From Bacteroidota bacterium (GTDB lineage: Bacteria; Bacteroidota; Ignavibacteria; Palsa-1295), in NCBI GenBank assembly GCA_025363505.1, contig JANYDV010000014.1, forward strand, positions 1-10,951: DNA of 10,951 nucleotides. The letters run 5' to 3'. Positions 7,355-10,951 of the stretch are shown here, one piece after another. Position 1 is the first letter of the stretch. The number at the start of each line of letters is the position of its first letter. Under the pieces are notes generated by a model. It was not told where the DNA came from. It did not search any database and saw nothing but the letters and a program-made list of their open reading frames with translations. Position numbers and translations under genes: made by a program.

Positions 7355-8050
7355 CTACTCAATTGTTTCGCCGATCTTTACTTCGGCTACTTGTTTTGTG
7401 GTCATGCCCGAAGCAAATTTCTTTCGATATTTGCTTACCCATATTGCAATCAATGGTGCCCCAATAGCTGAAGGCCACAGCCATCGAACCAGCATCGGCA
7501 AGAATGAAAAATTTACTGCTGAAAATGCAGTGACTGCCGCAATATAGGAAGCAAGCATTCCATTCATATGACTAATAAACCATTCTTTCGAGTCAGGTGA
7601 GGGTTTGATGTATTGCTTCAATATTTGCACTGCATTAACAATCATAAACAGCCCGAAGAATAGAAAAAGAATCTGAGTGCCACCATTGAAAATTAACAAT
7701 CCGATACCACACATTCCTACCCCGGCAAGCAATGAGATAGAAGTAACGAGCCAATCAATAGCTTGCGCTTTATCACCTCTGTTGGGCTGTTTGCGAAAAA
7801 GGGCGCGATAGCCTACGAACGTAAGATGAAAACTAAATACCGAAAGTCCCAGCAGAAAATAATTCGGGCGATATGCGGCTACTGATAACGCCGCAACCGT
7901 TGCCACCGTCATAGCCCAAAAATAAATTTTACCCCACAAGCGATGTTGCTTCCCGCCTTTGCGGACGATCATGGCAACCGGGGCTACAAAAAAAGCAGTA
8001 AAACCTGCAGCAATATGGAGCCATCGAATCGCACTAACTAATTGATCCAT
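7355..8050 (-). CDS. Seven-helix membrane protein, possibly DUF2306-like
   Basis: An integral inner-membrane protein of 231 residues with about seven hydrophobic segments (near 8-29, 43-60, 64-81, 102-120, 125-145, 162-182 and 194-206) and a polar C-terminal tail. Histidines sit at or near membrane boundaries: H12 in RWLHIAAGF, H36 in the loop KGGKQHRLWGKIYFW, and H161 in the block WFISHMNGMLASYIAAVTAF. The early H-x(3)-G plus KG-x(3)-HR-x-x-G-x-IY pattern resembles the DUF2306 group of predicted membrane proteins, for which no function is established. The family name is from memory and tentative. Paired membrane histidines could mean haem or metal binding, but that is speculation. It begins 3 nt after the miaB stop, so it is probably co-transcribed with miaB. 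No functional link between the two is evident. Confidence 0.75.
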   Translation of the reverse strand: MDQLVSAIRWLHIAAGFTAFFVAPVAMIVRKGGKQHRLWGKIYFWAMTVATVAALSVAAYRPNYFLLGLSVFSFHLTFVGYRALFRKQPNRGDKAQAIDWLVTSISLLAGVGMCGIGLLIFNGGTQILFLFFGLFMIVNAVQILKQYIKPSPDSKEWFISHMNGMLASYIAAVTAFSAVNFSFLPMLVRWLWPSAIGAPLIAIWVSKYRKKFASGMTTKQVAEVKIGETIE

Positions 8051-8053
8051 TTA

Positions 8054-9511
8054 TCAAAGAAGAATAGGTAAAAGACCTGCCGGCTGTTGAATGCCAATAT
8101 GCTCATCGGGATTGATCGAGGAGATCACCAGTGGGGTGAGATCATAGAGTACTTCGCCTCGATGGTGATCGGGTGTAGTATTGGTATAAGACTTCACGTC
8201 AATCAATTCACCAAAAAGCGCCGCAGAGTTCGCGCGATTGATAGATACTTTTCTATATTCACCAACTTCAGAATCAACTCTTGGGAAAATAACCATTTTG
8301 TTTGTATCACTACGACCCTTCCACTCATCAGTATTTTTCTTCGATCGACCTTCAACCAACACAGTTTGTAGAGAACCTACATCTTGAGTGTTTCGCAAAT
8401 CGCAATGTTCACGCTGTAAAGAAATGAGCTCGCTAAGACGCCGATTTTTTTCTTCTATTGGTACATCGTCCGGCAAGGTATCGAATGCTTTTGTATTTGG
8501 ACGAGGAGAATAATTAAATGTGTAGGCGCCTTCGAAACGGACTTCACGCATGACGCTCATCGTCATTTGATGATCTTCGATAGTCTCGCTACAAAAACCG
8601 ATAATAATATCAGTCGAAAGTGCAGCCCCAGGCATTGCACGTTTGATCATTTCCACAATACTCATATAATGAGCACGAGTATATGTACGATTCATTAATT
8701 TGAGAATGCGGTCTGACCCTGATTGTATCGGCAAGTGAATGTACTTGCAGATATTATTATAGGTCGCCATTGTGTCAACAAGTTTTTGATCGAAATCTTG
8801 TGGATGGCTGGTGGTGTAACGAAGACGAATCTTGGGAACAGCAATAGCGCAGGCTTCGAGAAGATCTGAAAAATCTTTTCCTTCTTCGTTATAGGAATTG
8901 ACATTTTGACCCAGTAATGTGATCTCCTTGAATCCTAATTGTTCAAGTTCGCGACACTCATCGGTGATTGAAGCAAGAGTTCGAGAGCGCTCGCGACCAC
9001 GGGTAAACGGTACGACACAAAAAGTGCAAAACTTATCGCATCCTCTCATCACCGAAATAAATGCACTGATGCCTTCATTTCGATAGGGTAGAATATCGTC
9101 GTAGGTCTCCGTTCGCGAAAGTTTAATGGCGATCTCACCTTCGCCGCTGTTAATGGTCGATTCAATTAGGGTTGGCAATCGGCGATACTCATCCGGTCCG
9201 ACTACAAGATCAATGATGTTATCTTTGCTCTTGAGTAAATCTTTGCGGAGATGCTCTGCCATACACCCAAGGATACCCATGACCATTCCGGGGTTGCGTC
9301 TTTTGATGCCGCGCCAATGCTGGAGCCGGTGCCGGACTTTCTCCTCGGCGTTCTCGCGTATTGCACAAGTGTTCATCAAGACGAGATCGGCACCGTCAAC
9401 AGTAGGGATGGGTGTATAGCCCGCTTGAGAAAGTACCGAAAGCACGACCTCGCTATCAGCCACGTTCATTTGACATCCGTATGTCTCAATATAAACCTTT
9501 TTTTCTGACAT
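8054..9511 (-). CDS. miaB: tRNA-2-methylthio-N6-dimethylallyladenosine synthase MiaB
   Basis: Radical-SAM methylthiotransferase that converts i6A37 to ms2i6A37 in tRNAs reading UNN codons. From the ATG at 9511 it has 485 residues. The N-terminal UPF0004 domain begins KVYIETYGCQMN and carries three cluster cysteines, C13, C49 (NTCAIRENA) and C83 (LGCMAEH). The radical-SAM motif RGCDKFCTFC gives C158, C162 and C165 for the second 4Fe-4S cluster. LGQNVNSY and the IHLPIQSGS block identify MiaB rather than RimO or MtaB. GFCSETIEDH resembles Bacteroidota MiaB. A TRAM RNA-binding domain spans about 375-438. Roughly 46 further residues follow it (440-485), beyond where MiaB usually ends. ATG 9532 and TTG 9535 are in-frame alternatives adding 7-8 residues; I prefer 9511 because the conserved core starts directly after it. 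No Shine-Dalgarno sequence helps decide. Divergent from the propeller gene. Confidence 0.95.
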   Translation of the reverse strand: MSEKKVYIETYGCQMNVADSEVVLSVLSQAGYTPIPTVDGADLVLMNTCAIRENAEEKVRHRLQHWRGIKRRNPGMVMGILGCMAEHLRKDLLKSKDNIIDLVVGPDEYRRLPTLIESTINSGEGEIAIKLSRTETYDDILPYRNEGISAFISVMRGCDKFCTFCVVPFTRGRERSRTLASITDECRELEQLGFKEITLLGQNVNSYNEEGKDFSDLLEACAIAVPKIRLRYTTSHPQDFDQKLVDTMATYNNICKYIHLPIQSGSDRILKLMNRTYTRAHYMSIVEMIKRAMPGAALSTDIIIGFCSETIEDHQMTMSVMREVRFEGAYTFNYSPRPNTKAFDTLPDDVPIEEKNRRLSELISLQREHCDLRNTQDVGSLQTVLVEGRSKKNTDEWKGRSDTNKMVIFPRVDSEVGEYRKVSINRANSAALFGELIDVKSYTNTTPDHHRGEVLYDLTPLVISSINPDEHIGIQQPAGLLPILL

Positions 9512-9562
9512 AGTTTTACTATAACTATTCATCAAAAGAAGGCGTTCGCTAATGGATACATA

Positions 9563-9582
9563 TATAATTTCATAAGATGAAA
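9563..9582 (+). promoter_or_regulatory. Candidate -10 box and start-codon palindrome in the miaB/propeller divergent gap
   Basis: The gap between the two divergent starts is only 65 nt. TATAAT at 9563-9568 is a perfect -10 hexamer, but no -35 is recognisable at normal spacing. Transcription from it would begin about at 9575, leaving almost no leader before the ATG at 9577. An inverted repeat, TTTCAT (9568-9573) and ATGAAA (9577-9582) around AAG, covers the start codon. Evidence is weak because the gap is AT-rich. Confidence 0.25.
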
Positions 9583-10638
9583 GTCATTACAATCTATTCA
9601 CTTAACACCTTCTGTCTGGCACTTCTTTTGTCTCTGCCGGTGTCTCGTATTGCAAAAGCCCAATATTGGGGTGTTCAAGCAGTAAGCACAGAGAACACTT
9701 CGCTGAATGCCTTTTTCTCCAATGATGACAAACGAGTGATGTATCTGACTACATCAGCTGCCGGTTTCAGCAATATTTATGCTTACGACCTCAAATCAGC
9801 TATTTCGCTACAGATTACCAACGCGACCGATGCTTCGATTGTAAAGTTTTATCAAGTCCCCAATAAACCGTTGCTGATTTATATGAAAGCCACAGCCGCT
9901 AACCCGACGGACTATCATCTCTATAAAATAATCAGCACCCCGGGTGGGACACCCGAAGACTTAACTCCCACCAAAGAAGGTGTCACCAATAAAATGCTTG
10001 GTGCATCCTATAACGGGAAATATGTGTATTATTCATCCAATAAATCTAATTTAAGCAAAACTGATTATTATCGTTATGACATCGCGCAAAATATTTCGGA
10101 GTTAGTGTTTGCGAATGATAAAAATTATGAGTTGCTTTCTTGGACGAAAGACCAAAATCTTGTCTTACTAAAGGAGCCGACAACATCGAAAATGTTTTTA
10201 TCGAATGTGCAGACAACCGAGCGTGAGACATTCGAAACTCCTCCATCGGGTATGAATATCCTCTCGGCAATGTGGGCACCGAATGGAAAGCAATTCTATT
10301 TGCTCGCTACTGTCGGCGCAGAATCTCATTGGTATATAGCCAATACCACTTCTGCAACATCTATCTCAAGCGAGCGGGAGACGCACGATGGGGTGATTAA
10401 CTCTCTCAATCCGTCAATCGGAGGTAAATTTATTTTTATAAAGAAAGATGCAGTACTTCATATCACTGATGGCACTGGTAATGCAGATATTCTTTCATCA
10501 CCCGATCTTCTTGATGCGATCTGCAATGGCAAAGAAACAATGATCCTTCTGACGGTCAAAACAGTCGATGGCAAGAAACTTCAGATCTACGACGTTGCAA
10601 AAAAAACGACCACCGATGTCGTCATTGTAAAACAATAA
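9577..10638 (+). CDS. Secreted beta-propeller-like protein (TolB/PD40-type repeats)
   Basis: An exported protein of 353 residues. The signal peptide covers about residues 1-28: a hydrophobic core LALLLSLPV, then AKA (26-28) before a likely cleavage ahead of QYWG. The mature part is built of repeated four-strand units in which a surface strand is followed by a name-like strand, for example FFSNDDKRVMYLTT then SNIYAYDLKS, GASYNGKYVYYSS then DYYRYDI, MWAPNGKQFYLLA then HWYIANT, and a degenerate last copy near GGKFIFIKKD. This is the look of WD40-like PD40/TolB or DPP4-N-terminal propellers. No protease, lipobox or sorting domain follows the repeats, so it may be a periplasmic binding or scaffold protein. 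It lies divergent to miaB and 76 nt upstream of murA. I do not recognise a named family. Confidence 0.75.
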   Translation: MKVITIYSLNTFCLALLLSLPVSRIAKAQYWGVQAVSTENTSLNAFFSNDDKRVMYLTTSAAGFSNIYAYDLKSAISLQITNATDASIVKFYQVPNKPLLIYMKATAANPTDYHLYKIISTPGGTPEDLTPTKEGVTNKMLGASYNGKYVYYSSNKSNLSKTDYYRYDIAQNISELVFANDKNYELLSWTKDQNLVLLKEPTTSKMFLSNVQTTERETFETPPSGMNILSAMWAPNGKQFYLLATVGAESHWYIANTTSATSISSERETHDGVINSLNPSIGGKFIFIKKDAVLHITDGTGNADILSSPDLLDAICNGKETMILLTVKTVDGKKLQIYDVAKKTTTDVVIVKQ

Positions 10639-10649
10639 TTTTGTGAACG

Positions 10650-10697
10650 ATCACGACTATTTGATCGATGGCTCGATCAGTATTGTATTTTCGTGAT
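10650..10697. repeat. Nested inverted repeats between the propeller gene and murA
   Basis: The outer arms ATCACGA (10650-10656) and TCGTGAT (10691-10697) are perfect complements. They enclose a second perfect pair, TGATCGA (10662-10668) and TCGATCA (10673-10679), with a 4-nt TGGC loop. The inner hairpin is followed by the T-rich GTATTGTATTTT (10680-10691), so alone it could act as a weak terminator for the propeller gene. The whole can fold as a two-tier stem just before the murA start. The role is inferred. Confidence 0.5.
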
Positions 10698-10714
10698 ATT
10701 GATTAAACATTTAT

Positions 10715-10951
10715 ATGGAAGCATTTCGCGTCGAAGGGGGAAAACCACTGCATGGCAGAGTTCGCATCAGTGGCACAAAAAATTTAATCTCGAAGCTGAT
10801 GGTCGCTTCGACACTCTCGGAGACCGAGAGTGTCTTTACCAATGTGCCATTACATTTGGGCGAGACCGAGATCACCAGTGATATCATCACCTCCCTCGGC
10901 TCACAACTTACCCAATCAAGCGACGCTCATGGGACACTGAGTGTTGCTACG
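10715..10951 (+). CDS. murA: UDP-N-acetylglucosamine 1-carboxyvinyltransferase MurA-like, N-terminal part (3' end outside the window)
   Basis: MurA transfers enolpyruvate from PEP to UDP-GlcNAc, the first committed step of peptidoglycan synthesis, in the cytoplasm. Only 79 codons are visible, open to the right edge. They read MEAFRVEGGKPLHGRVRISGTKN, with K22 and N23 at the exact positions of the conserved substrate-binding pair in Escherichia coli MurA. The NVPLHLGETEI-x-x-DII-x-SLGSQL segment matches the usual L-NVP-x-x-DV-x-x-x-x-x-x-LxxLG region. It diverges from typical MurA right after the KN pair: NLISKLM replaces the common NAALPIL. The catalytic cysteine loop, expected near residue 115, lies beyond the window, so activity cannot be judged and a paralogous EPSP-synthase-fold enzyme is a smaller possibility. 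ATG 10715 gives the normal distance to K22. No Shine-Dalgarno sequence is present. A strong hairpin lies inside the coding region at 10810-10834. Confidence 0.82.
   Translation, partial: MEAFRVEGGKPLHGRVRISGTKNLISKLMVASTLSETESVFTNVPLHLGETEITSDIITSLGSQLTQSSDAHGTLSVAT
10810..10834. repeat. Perfect 11-bp hairpin inside the early murA coding region
   Basis: GACACTCTCGG (10810-10820) is the exact reverse complement of CCGAGAGTGTC (10824-10834), with a 3-nt AGA loop. The stem is GC-rich and would be stable in mRNA. It encodes residues of the STLSETESV stretch, starting 95 nt after the A of the start codon. The only thing after it is CTTTACC, so it is not a classical terminator. Confidence 0.7.

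Noticed and set aside
7276..7547. Two overlapping plus-strand frames (63 and 73 codons) before and over the seven-helix protein gene
   Set aside because: They run antisense to the membrane-protein gene for most of their length and look like neither a toxin-antitoxin pair nor any known small protein.
8087..8371. Plus-strand open frame of 94 codons opposite miaB
   Set aside because: It lies wholly antisense to the well-supported 3' part of miaB and has no recognisable motif, so it is a shadow frame.
10693..10881. Plus-strand frame of 62 codons overlapping the murA start
   Set aside because: It is out of frame with the convincing MurA N-terminus and contains no motif.
1..10951. A hidden defence system, CRISPR array, prophage or transposon
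   Set aside because: I saw no regularly spaced repeats, recombinase or transposase motifs, terminal repeats, or nuclease/effector genes. All substantial open frames are accounted for by envelope and housekeeping genes.

Overview
The window reads as ordinary chromosome from a Gram-negative bacterium of the Bacteroidota/Chlorobiota (FCB) side of the tree, perhaps an Ignavibacteria- or Kapabacteria-like lineage. The evidence is a TonB-dependent receptor with an N-terminal carboxypeptidase-regulatory-like domain, a DUF4249-type lipoprotein beside it, a BshB1 bacillithiol deacetylase, a MiaB with the Bacteroidota-style GFCSET segment, and the lack of a clear Shine-Dalgarno sequence before any start codon. 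The assignment to a class is inference. I see no rRNA, tRNA, CRISPR array, insertion sequence, integrase or phage gene.

Layout from left to right. (1) Positions 1-1252, plus strand: the C-terminal part of an APC-family amino-acid permease, then bshB1 11 nt later. A long symmetrical hairpin at 1272-1304 can terminate both bshB1 and the HU gene that converges on it (minus strand, 1325-1597). (2) Positions 1847-7159, minus strand: an envelope operon transcribed as TonB-dependent receptor, DUF4249-type lipoprotein (5 nt gap) and a 706-residue predicted outer-membrane beta-barrel (55 nt gap). (3) Positions 7355-9511, minus strand: miaB followed 3 nt later by a seven-helix membrane protein. (4) Divergent from miaB, on the plus strand: a secreted beta-propeller-like protein (9577-10638), then the N-terminus of a divergent MurA (10715 to the window end). 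No gene-free stretch exceeds 300 nt. The longest are 1598-1846 (HU promoter and a weak terminator) and 7160-7354 (receptor promoter region and a small palindrome).

How the genes may work together. The receptor and lipoprotein are probably a nutrient-uptake pair at the outer membrane. The third gene adds a second barrel of unrecognised family and is the least explained protein here. MiaB (tRNA modification), HU (nucleoid), BshB1 (low-molecular-weight thiol) and MurA (peptidoglycan) are housekeeping functions. The most unusual non-coding structure lies around the murA start: nested inverted repeats in the leader and an 11-bp perfect hairpin inside the early coding region. I did not find a convincing new defence or mobile system.
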